Positions 1 through 11,243 of a stretch of DNA of 64,000 nt are shown here, one piece after another; the first letter of the stretch is position 1; every line of letters begins with the position of its first letter. This DNA comes from Actinomadura terrae. Lineage in GTDB: Bacteria; Actinomycetota; Actinomycetes; Streptosporangiales; Streptosporangiaceae. A model generated the notes under the pieces. It was not told where the DNA came from, made no database searches, and was given only the letters and a program-made list of their open reading frames with translations. Position numbers and translations under genes: made by a program. The stretch is from assembly GCF_022751215.1 (NCBI RefSeq), contig NZ_JAICDG010000002.1, positions 496,001 to 560,000 on the forward strand. The letters run 5' to 3'.

Positions 1-916
1 CGCCCAGACCAAGAAGCCGCTGCTCGTCGTGGCCGAGGACGTCGAGGGCGAGGCCCTCGCGCTGCTGGTCGCCAACAAGATCCGCGGCACGTTCACCTCC
101 GTCGGCGTGAAGGCGCCGGGCTTCGGCGACCGCCGCAAGGCGATGCTGGGCGACATGGCCACGCTGACCGGCGGCCAGGTCGTCAGCGACGCGATCGGCC
201 TCAAGCTCGACTCCATCGGCCTGGAGGACCTCGGCCGCGCCCGCCGCATCACCGTCACCAAGGACGCCACCACCATCGTCGACGGCGAGGGCTCCTCGGA
301 CGACATCGCGGCGCGGGTCAACCAGATCAAGGTCGAGATCGAGAACTCCGACTCCGACTGGGACCGCGAGAAGCTCCAGGAGCGGCTCGCCAAGCTGTCG
401 GGCGGTGTGTGCGTGCTGCGCGTCGGCGCCGCCACCGAAGTGGAGCTGAAGGAGAAGAAGCACCGCCTGGAGGACGCCATCTCGGCGACCCGCGCGGCGA
501 TCGAGGAGGGCATCGTCTCCGGCGGCGGCAGCGCGCTGGTGCACGTGGCCAAGGAGGGCTTCGACACCCTCGGCCTGTCCGGCGACGAGGCCACCGGCGC
601 GGAGGCCGTCCGCCGCGCGCTGGTCGAGCCGCTGCGCTGGATCTCCGAGAACGCCGGCCAGGAGGGCTACGTCGTCGTCTCCAAGGTGCAGGAGCTCCAG
701 CCGGGCCACGGCTACAACGCCGCGACCGGCGAGTACGGCGACCTCGTCGCCCAGGGCGTCATCGACCCGGTGAAGGTCACCCGCTCGGCGGTCACCAACG
801 CCGCCTCGATCGCGGGCATGCTGCTCACCACCGAGGCGCTCGTGGTCGAGAAGCCGGAGGAGGCCGACGAGGCCGCCGCCGGCGGTCACGGCCACGGTCA
901 CGGCCACGGCCACTGA
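1..916 (+). CDS. groEL: 60 kDa chaperonin GroEL (C-terminal part, His-rich tail)
   Basis: This is the C-terminal ~305 residues of a group I chaperonin (Cpn60); the 5' end lies before the window and the frame is open from base 2. Recognisable GroEL sequence includes [54 protein letters not shown] and the ATP-domain stretch [10 protein letters not shown]. The protein folds client proteins in an ATP-driven double ring with GroES. The C-terminus is (GH)n, not the Gly-Gly-Met tail of the housekeeping copy. In mycobacteria and other actinobacteria a His-rich tail marks the GroEL1 paralogue, which sits by groES and has specialised roles. A strong hairpin terminator follows, and sigD lies downstream as in mycobacteria. 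Identification is secure; the GroEL1 assignment is an inference from tail and synteny. Confidence 0.96.
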   Translation, partial: AQTKKPLLVVAEDVEGEALALLVANKIRGTFTSVGVKAPGFGDRRKAMLGDMATLTGGQVVSDAIGLKLDSIGLEDLGRARRITVTKDATTIVDGEGSSDDIAARVNQIKVEIENSDSDWDREKLQERLAKLSGGVCVLRVGAATEVELKEKKHRLEDAISATRAAIEEGIVSGGGSALVHVAKEGFDTLGLSGDEATGAEAVRRALVEPLRWISENAGQEGYVVVSKVQELQPGHGYNAATGEYGDLVAQGVIDPVKVTRSAVTNAASIAGMLLTTEALVVEKPEEADEAAAGGHGHGHGHGH

Positions 917-999
917 CCCACCCGGGTCATCGGGCCTCCGGCTCGGTCGCGGGGGCGGATGGGCGAGCGAACGGCCCGCCCGCCCCCGGAAGGCGACAG

Positions 1000-1030
1000 G
1001 ACCCCCGTCCGGTACTCCCGGACGGGGGTC
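1000..1030 (+). terminator. Rho-independent-type hairpin after groEL
   Basis: A perfect 13-bp stem (1000-1012 with 1018-1030, GACCCCCGTCCGG and its complement) encloses a 5-base loop. It lies 84 bp after the groEL stop. There is no long T-tract, which is common in high-GC actinomycetes. Confidence 0.85.
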
Positions 1031-1225
1031 TCGCGCGTCGGGGCGCGCTCGCATCATCTGACGGAAGTCCGGTGGATGTTTTGGTGCAACTTTCTTAAAG
1101 TGCAAGGTTTCTGACACGAGCCGCGACAGCGTGACCGCGTTGCGTGGTATTTGAGGGCTCGTCCCCGCACTGTGACCATTCCGTTGCCGAGGACAGTGGA
1201 GACACGCCCGGCAGTGCTGGGCATC

Positions 1226-1918
1226 ATGCTTGACGTGACCGAGGGATGCTACGCCGGGACCGTGACCGCGCGCGCTGACGAACCCTCACGGGGGCCGGCC
1301 CCCCCGCCACCCCGTGACCCGGGGCGCGGGATGCGGCTGCTGCGCGCCGCGAAGGCCGGCGACGGCGACCTCAAGGAGCTGACCTCGCTCGCCGTCCAGG
1401 GCGATCCGGGCGCGATCGAGGTGCTGATCGGCGAGGTCCGCCCGATGGTCGTCCGCTACTGCCGCGCCCGGCTCGGCCGGGTCTCCGGGCAGTACCACAT
1501 CGCCGACGACGTGGCGCAGGAGGTCTGCATCGCGGTCCTGTCCGCGCTGCCCCGCTACCGCGACATGGGACGCCCGTTCGCGTCCTTCGTCTTCGGCATC
1601 GCCTCGCACAAGATCGCGGACGCGCTGCGCAGCGCGGTCCGCGCGGCCGTGCCCACCGAGGACCTGCCCGACGGGCCCGACGACCGGCCGGGCCCCGAGG
1701 AGACGGTGGTCCGCTACATCGAGGCCCAGCGTGCCCGTGATCTGCTGTCGCGCCTGCCGGACCACCAGCGCGAGCTGGTGCTGCTGCGCGTGGTGGCGGG
1801 CCTGTCGGCGGAGGAGACCGGTAATGTGCTGGGCATGTCCGCGGGGGCGGTACGGGTCGCGCAGCACCGGGCGCTGGCCCGGCTGCGGGCGATGGCCAGA
1901 GAGGAGTCGATCGCTTGA
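1226..1918 (+). CDS. sigD: RNA polymerase sigma factor SigD/ShbA type
   Basis: This is a group IV sigma factor-like protein of ~230 residues. Region 2 is seen as [16 protein letters not shown] and [20 protein letters not shown]. Region 4 is seen as [20 protein letters not shown] followed by [20 protein letters not shown], a helix-turn-helix for the -35 box. M. tuberculosis SigD and Streptomyces ShbA, which drives hrdB, occupy the same locus between groEL and guaB. The reading frame is open from a TTG at 1151. Candidate starts are ATG 1226, GTG 1262 and ATG 1331, and none has a strong ribosome-binding site. ATG 1226 is chosen here, but the conserved core starts only around 1390. The stop overlaps the TTG start of the rsdA-like gene, so translation is probably coupled to its anti-sigma partner. 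Confidence 0.9.
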   Translation: MLDVTEGCYAGTVTARADEPSRGPAPPPPRDPGRGMRLLRAAKAGDGDLKELTSLAVQGDPGAIEVLIGEVRPMVVRYCRARLGRVSGQYHIADDVAQEVCIAVLSALPRYRDMGRPFASFVFGIASHKIADALRSAVRAAVPTEDLPDGPDDRPGPEETVVRYIEAQRARDLLSRLPDHQRELVLLRVVAGLSAEETGNVLGMSAGAVRVAQHRALARLRAMAREESIA

Positions 1919-2898
1919 CGGAACGGAGCCCTGGCGCCCCGGATCCGGCCGAGCCTTCGCATTCCGGCGATGCCCCGGCGCCGGGTGGCCGGCCGCAGGT
2001 CCCGCTGCCCGCCGACCTCGGTGCGGTGCGCCGTACCGACGCGCTCATCGAGGAGCTGGCGGGGCGGCGCGCTGCCGGTTCCGCGGCTGCGTCCGCGGCT
2101 GAGTGCGGCGATCCGGCCGTCCGCCTGCTGCGCGCCCTCGTCACCGACGTGGACGAGCCTGCCCAGGCCGCCCCCGAACCCGCCCGCGAGACCCCCGAGC
2201 CGTCGCCGTCCGGGCCCGGCCCGCGCCGTCGCGGCCCCCGTACGATCGTCGCGCTGGGCGTGGCGGGCGCGATGCTCGCCAGCACCGGCGTCGCCGCGGC
2301 CGGCGGGGAGATGGGCGGTCACCCGTCCGCCGCGCCCGCGCCGCGCACGCCCGGCCCGTCCGACAAGTCCGAGGGACGCGACAGCGACGCGGCACGCCAC
2401 GGCGGCGCGCGGCAGCCCGGTACGTCGGGCCCCACGCCGGAGACCGTCCGGCCCGGACGTCCCGTCGACGACAAGCGGCTCGAATACGAGCGCTTCAAGC
2501 AGCAGCTGGAACGGACGTACTCGCGGCACTACCGCCCCGGCCGCATGCCCGAGGCCCCGGTGTACGCGGCGCCGCCCGCCCAGCCGTGCGGGGAGCGCAT
2601 CCGGCCCGGCCGCTGCGGCGAGGAGGGCGGGAACGGCCAGCCAGGACAGACGGGCCCCAACGAGAACGGCGAGTACGAGCCCGGTCGGCCTGGGCAGCCG
2701 GGCACGCCCGGTCAGCCGGGTACGCCCGGGCCGCCCCGGCAGACCGGCGAGCCCGGTCAGCCGCCGCAGACGCCCGAGCAGCCCAAGCCGTCCCAGGGGC
2801 AGCCGACACCCGAGGACTCGACGACGACGCCCACCCCGTCCAGCACACCGTCCGGCCAGGGCGGGGAGCAGGCCCTCAACCCCGACGGCCGCCCATAA
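1915..2898 (+). CDS. rsdA: Anti-sigma-D factor RsdA-like membrane protein
   Basis: A 327-residue protein whose TTG start overlaps the sigD stop (TTGA). The N-terminal ~90 residues contain [14 protein letters not shown] and a following helical stretch ([18 protein letters not shown]), matching the sigma-binding domain of M. tuberculosis RsdA (Rv3413c) in position and character. One transmembrane helix follows at about residues 112-132 ([20 protein letters not shown]). The extracytoplasmic part is long and rich in Pro, Gly and Gln, with collagen-like [13 protein letters not shown] repeats. In mycobacteria RsdA holds SigD at the membrane until it is degraded by proteolysis. Neighbourhood and architecture support the call; sequence conservation outside the N-terminus is low. 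Confidence 0.8.
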   Translation: MTERSPGAPDPAEPSHSGDAPAPGGRPQVPLPADLGAVRRTDALIEELAGRRAAGSAAASAAECGDPAVRLLRALVTDVDEPAQAAPEPARETPEPSPSGPGPRRRGPRTIVALGVAGAMLASTGVAAAGGEMGGHPSAAPAPRTPGPSDKSEGRDSDAARHGGARQPGTSGPTPETVRPGRPVDDKRLEYERFKQQLERTYSRHYRPGRMPEAPVYAAPPAQPCGERIRPGRCGEEGGNGQPGQTGPNENGEYEPGRPGQPGTPGQPGTPGPPRQTGEPGQPPQTPEQPKPSQGQPTPEDSTTTPTPSSTPSGQGGEQALNPDGRP

Positions 2899-2916
2899 AA
2901 GGATGGCGACGGCGGG

Positions 2917-3303
2917 TCAGTCGTCGCGGCCCTCTTCGCTGTCGATGACGCCGTCCACGTACCCGCGCGCGTACTCCCAGCTCACGTAGTCGACGGGGTC
3001 GGGGGACATCGCGGGCTCGTGCACGCGGGGCAGGCCCTGGTCGAGCAGGTGCCGCAGGTTGCCGTGCAGCAGCTCCCAGTCGATGTAGTGGAGCTTGCCG
3101 CAGTCGCCGCAGTCGACGGTGAGCCCGCGCACGCCGAGGGGTTCCAGGAGGGCGCGGAAGACCTCCAGGTCGGCGAGGTCGGCCAGCACGTCCTCCCGCT
3201 CCGCCACGCTGAGCGGCGCGGTGTCGTCGCCGGGGTCGCCGAGCGACGCCGCCGGATCCTCCGGATCTCCGGCGAACGGGTCGAGCGGGGCATCGTCGTG
3301 CAC
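2917..3303 (-). CDS. DUF5319 family protein (Rv3412-like)
   Basis: A 128-residue soluble acidic protein with no known function. The conserved C-terminal half includes GLTVDCGDCGKLHYIDWELL, a CxxC pair that could bind a metal, followed by VSWEYARGYVDG. The M. tuberculosis counterpart Rv3412 sits in the same place between the sigD/rsdA pair and guaB2. The gene is convergent with rsdA (18 bp apart) and divergent from guaB, so the 240-bp gap to guaB must hold promoters for both directions. The start is a GTG at 3303. Confidence 0.8.
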   Translation of the reverse strand: MHDDAPLDPFAGDPEDPAASLGDPGDDTAPLSVAEREDVLADLADLEVFRALLEPLGVRGLTVDCGDCGKLHYIDWELLHGNLRHLLDQGLPRVHEPAMSPDPVDYVSWEYARGYVDGVIDSEEGRDD

Positions 3304-3380
3304 AGTCCCACGCTACTGCGCGACGCACCGGGAGGTGCACCCCCTGGACTTCCCTGTGCGCAAACAATCACCCAGAGTGA

Positions 3381-5042
<1,662 letters not shown>

Positions 5043-5112
5043 GCTGACGTAAGCTCTTCCGGGGCTCGTTCCCGCCACCGGCGGGACTCAGATCACGGTA
5101 AGGAAGGGCGCA

Positions 5113-6240
5113 GTGGCTGCTGAGGTGGAGATCGGCCGGGGCAAGAGCGGCCGTCGGGCGTACGCCTTCGACGACATCGGCATCGTGCCGTCGCGCCGCA
5201 CGCGCGACCCGGAGGAGGTCAGCGTCGCCTGGCAGATCGACGCCTACCGCTTCGAGATGCCGCTGGTCGTCGCGCCGATGGACAGCGTGGTCAGCCCGGC
5301 CACCGCGATCGCGGTCGGCCGCCTCGGCGGCCTCGCCGTCCTCGACCTCGAAGGGCTGTGGACGCGCTACGACGACCCGAGCCCGCTGCTCGCCGAGATC
5401 GCCTCGCTGGACGACGTCCGCGCCACCCACCGGCTCCAGGAGATCTACGCCGAGCCGATCAAGGAGGAGCTGATCGGCCGCCGGATCGCCGAGATCCGCG
5501 AGGCGGGCGTGACGGTCGCGGCACGGCTGTCGCCGCAGCGCACCGCGCAGTTCCACAAGGCCGTGATCGACGCGGGCGTCGACCTGTTCGTGATCCGCGG
5601 CACCACGGTCTCGGCCGAGCACGTGTCCGGACGGGCCGAGCCGCTCAACCTCAAGCAGTTCATCTACGAGCTGGACGTCCCGGTGATCGTCGGCGGCTGC
5701 TCCACCTACACCGCCGCGCTGCACCTGATGCGCACCGGCGCCGCGGGCGTCCTCGTCGGGTTCGGCGGCGGCTCCGGCCACACCACCCGCACGGTGCTCG
5801 GCGTCGCGGTGCCGATGGCGACCGCCGTCGCCGACGTGGCCGCCGCCCGCCGCGACTACATGGACGAGTCCGGCGGACGCTACGTCCACGTGATCGCCGA
5901 CGGCGGCATGGTCAACAGCGGCGACATCGCCAAGGCCTTCGCCTGCGGCTCCGACGCGGTCATGGTCGGCTCGCCGTTCGCCCGCTCCACCGAGGCGCCC
6001 GGACGCGGCTACCACTGGGGCAGCGAGGCCCACCACGGCGACGTCCCCCGCGGCACCCGCCTCGACCTCGGCACGATCGGGACGATGGAGCAGATCCTGC
6101 ACGGCCCGTCCCGCGTCGCCGACGGCTCGATGAACCTGATCGGGGCGCTGCGCCGCGCGATGGCGACGTCCGGGTACACGGAGCTGAAGGAGTTCCAGCG
6201 GGTGCAGGTGGTCGTGGCGCCCCGCCGGATGAGCGACTGA
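5113..6240 (+). CDS. guaB3: GuaB3 family IMP dehydrogenase-related protein
   Basis: A 375-residue IMPDH/GMPR-like TIM barrel lacking CBS domains. It shows AFDDIGIVPSRRT at the N-terminus, VAPMDSVVSP, the glycine-rich phosphate site HVIADGGMVNSGDIAKAFA and the GuaB3-typical C-terminus MNLIGALRRAMA. The loop matching GPGSICTTR of guaB reads GGGSGHTTR, so the catalytic Cys is replaced by His223. By known IMPDH chemistry it should not form the E-XMP thioester. Cyanobacterial GuaB3 proteins have been reported as active IMPDHs; the actinobacterial role is unclear. The GTG start follows AAGGAAGG. The gene is probably co-transcribed with guaB. Confidence 0.93.
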   Translation: MAAEVEIGRGKSGRRAYAFDDIGIVPSRRTRDPEEVSVAWQIDAYRFEMPLVVAPMDSVVSPATAIAVGRLGGLAVLDLEGLWTRYDDPSPLLAEIASLDDVRATHRLQEIYAEPIKEELIGRRIAEIREAGVTVAARLSPQRTAQFHKAVIDAGVDLFVIRGTTVSAEHVSGRAEPLNLKQFIYELDVPVIVGGCSTYTAALHLMRTGAAGVLVGFGGGSGHTTRTVLGVAVPMATAVADVAAARRDYMDESGGRYVHVIADGGMVNSGDIAKAFACGSDAVMVGSPFARSTEAPGRGYHWGSEAHHGDVPRGTRLDLGTIGTMEQILHGPSRVADGSMNLIGALRRAMATSGYTELKEFQRVQVVVAPRRMSD

Positions 6241-6350
6241 TCGCCGACTGAGATCGGCGTCACCGGGAATCGGTGTCCCCGCACCGTGCGGCTTTCCTTA
6301 CTGTTGGGTAGGTACAGCTTGTAGTACCAACAGCACTGGGGGGAATCGCG

Positions 6351-8090
6351 ATGACGGGATCACCGGTGACCGGGCTCGGCAGCTCACGGCTCGGCCCGGC
6401 CGAGCGGGCGGCGGCGCTCGACCGCATGGCCCGCGAGGAGTTCGACGTCGTGGTCGTCGGCGGCGGCATCGTCGGGGCGGGCGCCGCGCTCGACGCCGCC
6501 ACGCGCGGGCTGTCGGTGGCGGTGGTCGAGGCGCGCGACTTCGCCTCGGGCACCTCGTCCCGGTCGTCGAAGCTGATCCACGGGGGGCTGCGCTACCTGG
6601 AGCAGTACAACTTCGACCTCGTCCGGGAGGCGCTGACCGAGCGGGGGCTGCTGCTCCAGCAGATCGCGCCGCACCTCGTCCGTCCCGTCCCGTTCCTGCT
6701 GCCGACGACGCACCACGTGTGGGAGCGCGGCTACGTCGGCGCGGGCGTCGCGCTGTACGACGTGCTGTCGCTCCAGATGGGCAGCACCCGGGGCGTCCCG
6801 GCGCACCGGCACCTGACCAGGCGCGGCGCGATGCGGCTCGCGCCGTCCCTGCGCAAGGACGCCTTCACCGGTGCGATCCAGCTCTGGGACGCGCAGGTCG
6901 ACGACGCCCGCTACGTCATGATGGCGCTGCGCACCGCCGCCGAGTACGGCGCGCAGATCGCCTCCAGGACCCAGTGCGTCGGGTTCCTGCGCGAGGGGGA
7001 GCGCGTCACGGGCCTGCGCGTCCGCGACCTGGAGAGCGACACGATGGCCGAGGTCCGCGCGAAGCAGGTCGTGAACGCCACCGGCGTGTGGACGGATGAC
7101 ATCCAGGAACTCGTCGGTGGCCGCGGCCAGATCCACGTGAAGGCGTCCAAGGGCATCCACCTGGTCGTGCCGAAGGACCGCATCCACTCCGCGACCGGCA
7201 TCCTGTTGCGCACCGAGAAGTCGGTGCTGTTCGTGATCCCGTGGGGGCGGCACTGGATCATCGGCACCACCGACACCGCCTGGGACCTCGACCGGGCGCA
7301 CCCGGCCGCGTCCAAGGCCGACATCGACTACGTCCTCGACCACGTCAACGCCATCCTCACCACGCCGCTCACCCACGACGACGTCGAGGGCGTCTACGCG
7401 GGCCTGCGCCCGCTGCTCACGGGCGAGACGGAGGAGACGTCCAAGCTGTCCCGCGAGCACGTCGTCGCCCACCCCGTCCCGGGGCTGGTGCTGGTCGCGG
7501 GCGGCAAGTACACCACCTACCGCGTCATGGCCAAGGACGCCATCGACGCCGTCGCCCACGGCCTGGACGGCAAGGTCGCCGAGTCGTGCACCGACCGCAT
7601 CCCGCTCGTCGGCGGCGACGGCTTCCAGGCCATGTGGAACGCCCGGCACCGCCTCGCCGCCCGCTCGGGCCTGCACGTCGCCCGCATCGAGCACCTGCTG
7701 CGCCGCTACGGCACGCTGGTGGACGACCTGCTCACGCTCATCGCGGGCAAGCCCGACCTCGGCAAGCCCCTCGGCGGCGCCGACGACTACCTCCGCGCCG
7801 AGATCGTCTACGCCGCCAGCCACGAGGGCGCCCGCCACCTCAACGACGTCCTCGCCCGCCGCACCCGCATCTCGATCGAGACCTGGGACCGCGGCGTCGG
7901 CGTCGTCCAGGAGGCCGCCGACCTCCTCGCGCCCGTCCTCGGCTGGTCCAAGAAGCAGCGCGACCGCGAGATCGAGTACTACCGCAAGCGCGTCGAGGCC
8001 GAGCGCGCCTCCCAGACCCAGGAAGACGACCAGGAAGCCGCCGCCAGCCGCCTAGGCGCCCCGGACATCGTCCCTACCGCCACGCCCTGA
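6351..8090 (+). CDS. glpD: Aerobic glycerol-3-phosphate dehydrogenase (FAD)
   Basis: A 579-residue flavoprotein that oxidises sn-glycerol 3-phosphate to dihydroxyacetone phosphate at the membrane and passes electrons to quinone. The Rossmann FAD motif VVVVGGGIVGAGAALDAATR lies near residues 33-52. It is followed by the family signature SSRSSKLIHGGLRYLEQYNF and later LRPLLTG and GGKYTTYRVMAKDA. The C-terminal helical domain (LLRRYGTLVDDLL, EIVYAASHEGARHLNDVLARRTR) completes the family architecture. The start is an ATG with a GGGGGGA ribosome-binding site 7 bases upstream. The final ~30 residues are charged and not conserved. Confidence 0.97.
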   Translation: MTGSPVTGLGSSRLGPAERAAALDRMAREEFDVVVVGGGIVGAGAALDAATRGLSVAVVEARDFASGTSSRSSKLIHGGLRYLEQYNFDLVREALTERGLLLQQIAPHLVRPVPFLLPTTHHVWERGYVGAGVALYDVLSLQMGSTRGVPAHRHLTRRGAMRLAPSLRKDAFTGAIQLWDAQVDDARYVMMALRTAAEYGAQIASRTQCVGFLREGERVTGLRVRDLESDTMAEVRAKQVVNATGVWTDDIQELVGGRGQIHVKASKGIHLVVPKDRIHSATGILLRTEKSVLFVIPWGRHWIIGTTDTAWDLDRAHPAASKADIDYVLDHVNAILTTPLTHDDVEGVYAGLRPLLTGETEETSKLSREHVVAHPVPGLVLVAGGKYTTYRVMAKDAIDAVAHGLDGKVAESCTDRIPLVGGDGFQAMWNARHRLAARSGLHVARIEHLLRRYGTLVDDLLTLIAGKPDLGKPLGGADDYLRAEIVYAASHEGARHLNDVLARRTRISIETWDRGVGVVQEAADLLAPVLGWSKKQRDREIEYYRKRVEAERASQTQEDDQEAAASRLGAPDIVPTATP

Positions 8091-8486
8091 CGTCGGTCGC
8101 TGGCGCTCCGTCCTTCAACGGCACCGCGGCGATCCCCCCTCGGACGCCGCGATCGCGTCCGAAGGCAGGTACGAGCGAAGCGAGGACCTGATCGCGCAGC
8201 GAGCCGCCAGGCGAGTTCGGAGCGATGCCAGCGATCGCCGCGTTGCCCGCCGAAGGAAGGCGCTCTAGCGCCTGACGCCAAGGGCATCGCAATGAACAGG
8301 GCGGTACTTGCGGACAAGTTGGGATGAGGGTCTCTTAGTTCTTATTCATGCCCGAAATTGACCTCTGTGTCCGAAGGCATGGACAGCGGCTGACCCCGCG
8401 CTTACGGTGCTTCACGGCCGGCGACGGACGAGGACTCCGAGGGGGCGTGGCGTGGGTGACGGCGGGAGCCGTGGCGGTGGGCGCGG
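8091..8486. other. Intergenic region between glpD and NACHT gene
   Basis: I see no gene, RNA or clear terminator in these ~400 bases. The stretch around 8336-8350 is locally less GC-rich and may contain the promoter of the downstream NACHT NTPase gene. Confidence 0.5.
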
Positions 8487-10502
8487 ATGAGCCGACGCAG
8501 GGGAGAGTCGGCGCGCCTGGCGATCGTGACCCTGGTGCTGTCGCTCGTCGTCGGGGTGCTGACGGGTGTGGCGTCCAAGCCGTTCGAGGGGTGGGGGCAG
8601 CGGAACTGGCCGTGGACGCTGATCCTGCTCGCGGTGGTGGCGGTGATCTGGCTGATCCTCCAGGCCAGGGCCGATATGGCGCCGGAGGACGACCTCGACG
8701 TCGTCGCCGCGCAGCTCGCCGAGCTGGTCGACGAGGACTGGCACCGCGAGGCGGCCGTGCGGCGGCTCGACCTGCACGCGGGCCTGGTGCCGTTCCGGTG
8801 GACGCTGACCGGCTTCGACGAGGACGTGGTGGTCGACATCCGCACGATGATGGACGCGTTCGAGGCGTCCGGGTCCAGGCGGCTGGTCATCACCGGTGAG
8901 CCCGGCACGGGGAAGACGTCGCTCGCCGTTCTGCTCACGCTCGATCTGGTGCGGCGCCGCACGGAGAACGGGCGCGGCCCGGTTCCCGTCAAACTGTCGC
9001 TGGCGAACTGGGTGCCGCACGAGCAGGGTCTGATGAAATGGCTGGAACAGGAACTCGGAATGCAGTTCCTGTTCCTGCGCAACCGCAGCAGATACCCCCC
9101 TAACACGATCGAGCGGCTGCTGAGCACGCGGAGGATCCTCCCTGTCCTGGACGGCCTCGACGAGCTGAGCTGGAACGCGGTGCCCGGCCGTCCCGACCCC
9201 ATCGACCAGATCAACGATGCCCTCGTGCGGCTTCCGGGGCTGATCGTCACCTGCCGGTCCGAGCAGTTCCGCAACGCCACCCGCGACCGCGCGCCGATCC
9301 GCGACGCGCGGATGGTCGAACTCCAGGACCTCAATCCGCAGAAGGTCGTCGACTATCTCGCGGGGATGATGGACGGCCTTTCCCGCTGGCAGCCGGTCTT
9401 CACGGCGCTGCGCGGCGAGCCGGAGGGACAGCTCGCCGCCGCGCTGTCCACGCCGCTGATGGTGGCGCTGGCCCGGGAGGTCTACAAGGCCCCGGACACC
9501 CGTCCCGGCGAGCTGGTGCGGACGGACCGATTTCCCGACGCCGAAACCATTCGCGACCATCTCTTACGGCGGCTCGTTCCGGCCGTTTTCCCCGAGCTTC
9601 CCGAGCAGGACCGGCGCGACGGCTGGCACGGCGCCGACGTCGGCCGCTGGCTGCGGTTCATCGCGGTCGGGATGAACGAGCGGGAGCTGCCCAACATCGC
9701 CTGGTGGACGCTGCCCGAGCTGGCGGGCCGCCGCCAGCGGGTGATGGCGGCGCTCCTCGGCGGGGTGGTCGCCGCCGCGACGGCGGGCCTGTCGTTCGGG
9801 TCGGTGACCTGGCTCAAATGGGGCCCGCTGACGGGTGTGGTGGCGGGCGGGCTGGCGGCGGCCGTCGGCGGCGTGGGGATGGCCGTGCCGGCGGCGCGGA
9901 ACCTGCCGATCCCGTCCGAGTTGCAGTTCGGCTGGCAGGGCAAGGGGCAGACGATGCTGCTCGGCAGCCTGCTCGCCGCGCTCTGCGGGGGAGTGACGGG
10001 GTTCCTGCTCGGCGGGGCCGGAGGCGCGATCGTCGTCGGAGCGGTCGTCGGCGTCCCGCTCGGGCTGGCCTACAGCGGCGCGCAGCCCGACGCCACCGTG
10101 CGGATCGGCAGCCCCCGCATGCTGCTGCGCCGCGACCGCCGCGTCGTGGTGTTCTTCGGCCTCGCCTACGGGCTCACCAGCGGCGGCGTCGCCTGGTTCC
10201 TGGTGCACCCGGTGATGGGCGTTCTCTTCGGCGTGGTCAGCGCGTTGTGCGGCGGGCTGTTGTACGGGCTGCCGTGGGTGCTCGCGCTGAGGTCGGCGAA
10301 GGGGAAGGCGGGCGTGGTCGCGTCCGTGCACCTGTTCATCTACACGATGCTGCTGTGGCCCCGCGGTGAGACCCCGCCGCCCTGGAAGCTGATGGACTTC
10401 CTGGACGAGGCGCACCGGCGCGGCGTCCTGCGCAGGGTGGGGCCGGTGTACCAGTTCCAGCACGTGTTCCTTCAGAGCGAGCTGGCCCGTCCCGATACTT
10501 GA
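8487..10502 (+). CDS. Membrane-associated NACHT/STAND NTPase
   Basis: A 671-residue protein with two N-terminal transmembrane helices (about residues 8-30 and 40-60) and a NACHT ATPase domain. The Walker A GEPGTGKTS is at residues 137-145, Walker B LPVLDGLDEL near 218-227, and the sensor-like VTCRSEQFR follows. The C-terminal third is a block of small-residue-rich hydrophobic helices (for example GVVAGGLAAAVGGVGMAV). The end is a conserved soluble motif (LMDFLDEAHRRGVLRRVGPV, then YQFQHVFLQ). STAND NTPases act as ATP-driven molecular switches; many bacterial NACHT proteins are antiphage sensors, but this membrane type has no established role that I know of. A paralogue lies at 35.7-38.0 kb and a C-terminal relic at 33.4 kb. 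The 3' end overlaps the convergent PAP2 gene by 31 bp. Confidence 0.85.
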   Translation: MSRRRGESARLAIVTLVLSLVVGVLTGVASKPFEGWGQRNWPWTLILLAVVAVIWLILQARADMAPEDDLDVVAAQLAELVDEDWHREAAVRRLDLHAGLVPFRWTLTGFDEDVVVDIRTMMDAFEASGSRRLVITGEPGTGKTSLAVLLTLDLVRRRTENGRGPVPVKLSLANWVPHEQGLMKWLEQELGMQFLFLRNRSRYPPNTIERLLSTRRILPVLDGLDELSWNAVPGRPDPIDQINDALVRLPGLIVTCRSEQFRNATRDRAPIRDARMVELQDLNPQKVVDYLAGMMDGLSRWQPVFTALRGEPEGQLAAALSTPLMVALAREVYKAPDTRPGELVRTDRFPDAETIRDHLLRRLVPAVFPELPEQDRRDGWHGADVGRWLRFIAVGMNERELPNIAWWTLPELAGRRQRVMAALLGGVVAAATAGLSFGSVTWLKWGPLTGVVAGGLAAAVGGVGMAVPAARNLPIPSELQFGWQGKGQTMLLGSLLAALCGGVTGFLLGGAGGAIVVGAVVGVPLGLAYSGAQPDATVRIGSPRMLLRRDRRVVVFFGLAYGLTSGGVAWFLVHPVMGVLFGVVSALCGGLLYGLPWVLALRSAKGKAGVVASVHLFIYTMLLWPRGETPPPWKLMDFLDEAHRRGVLRRVGPVYQFQHVFLQSELARPDT

Positions 10503-11146
10503 GGCGGCCCGGCGATCCGGAGCGCCGTCCAGCAGGCGAGGGCCGCGACGGCCAGCCCGGCGAGCATGTCGGCGATGTAGTGCTGGTGGACGAGCAGCGT
10601 GGACGCGATGATCAGCGCGCACCACACGGCGACGAACGCGCCCGCGCGCCGGTCATAACGCAGCCAGTGCACGGCGATGATCACCGAGAATCCGGTGTGC
10701 AGGCTCGGGAAGCAGTTGTAGGCACCGTCGCCCCCGTACACCGCGCGCAGCAGCCCGGCGAACACGTCGTCGCCGGTCACCTCGGGCCGCGCCACATGCG
10801 TCTGCGCGAACACGTAGAACCCGTAGGCGACGATCAGCAGCAGGATTCCCGAGACCAGCATCGAGCGCGCCAGCCTTACCGAGGTGACCAGCAGGAACAC
10901 CAACGTGAGGGGCCCCAGCGCCAGCACCGAGACGTAGGGGACCACCATCTGCTTGACCAGCGGAATGTGCTCGTCCAGCGGGATCTTGGGCGACCAGCGC
11001 GCCGGACCCCGGTTGAGCGGACGGTATAACGCGAGGAGCCCGCCGAGCACCACCGCCTTGATCCCGATCCGTGGCCAGGGGCTCGCCGCCGCGGCCTCAG
11101 CCCACCTCGTCCGGCGTTTGCTGGGCTCGCGCGGAGGATCCGGCAC
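10472..11146 (-). CDS. PAP2 superfamily membrane phosphatase
   Basis: A 224-residue integral membrane protein with about five to six hydrophobic segments. It carries PAP2/inositol-phosphorylceramide-synthase-like motifs: FPSLHTGFSVIIA (the SxHxxF element) and STLLVHQHYIADMLAG, giving the catalytic His and Asp of the third phosphatase motif. Such enzymes dephosphorylate lipid phosphates, or transfer head groups, on the outer face of the membrane. The start is a GTG at 11146, with GGAGG about 11 bases upstream. It lies between the NACHT gene, which it meets tail to tail with an overlap, and the TetR gene on the same strand 98 bp away. The substrate cannot be told. Confidence 0.85.
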   Translation of the reverse strand: MPDPPREPSKRRTRWAEAAAASPWPRIGIKAVVLGGLLALYRPLNRGPARWSPKIPLDEHIPLVKQMVVPYVSVLALGPLTLVFLLVTSVRLARSMLVSGILLLIVAYGFYVFAQTHVARPEVTGDDVFAGLLRAVYGGDGAYNCFPSLHTGFSVIIAVHWLRYDRRAGAFVAVWCALIIASTLLVHQHYIADMLAGLAVAALACWTALRIAGPPQVSGRASSL

Positions 11147-11243
11147 GTCGAGACAGGCCTCCGTGGAAGGGATCGGCCTTTAGCCGCTATGTCTGGATAG
11201 TAGTTGTTTCGCTCCAGAAATGGCAGAAGGCACCCCTCGACGG

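Noticed and set aside
8091..8486. Small RNA or riboswitch upstream of the NACHT gene
   Set aside because: No conserved structure or terminator could be recognised by eye.
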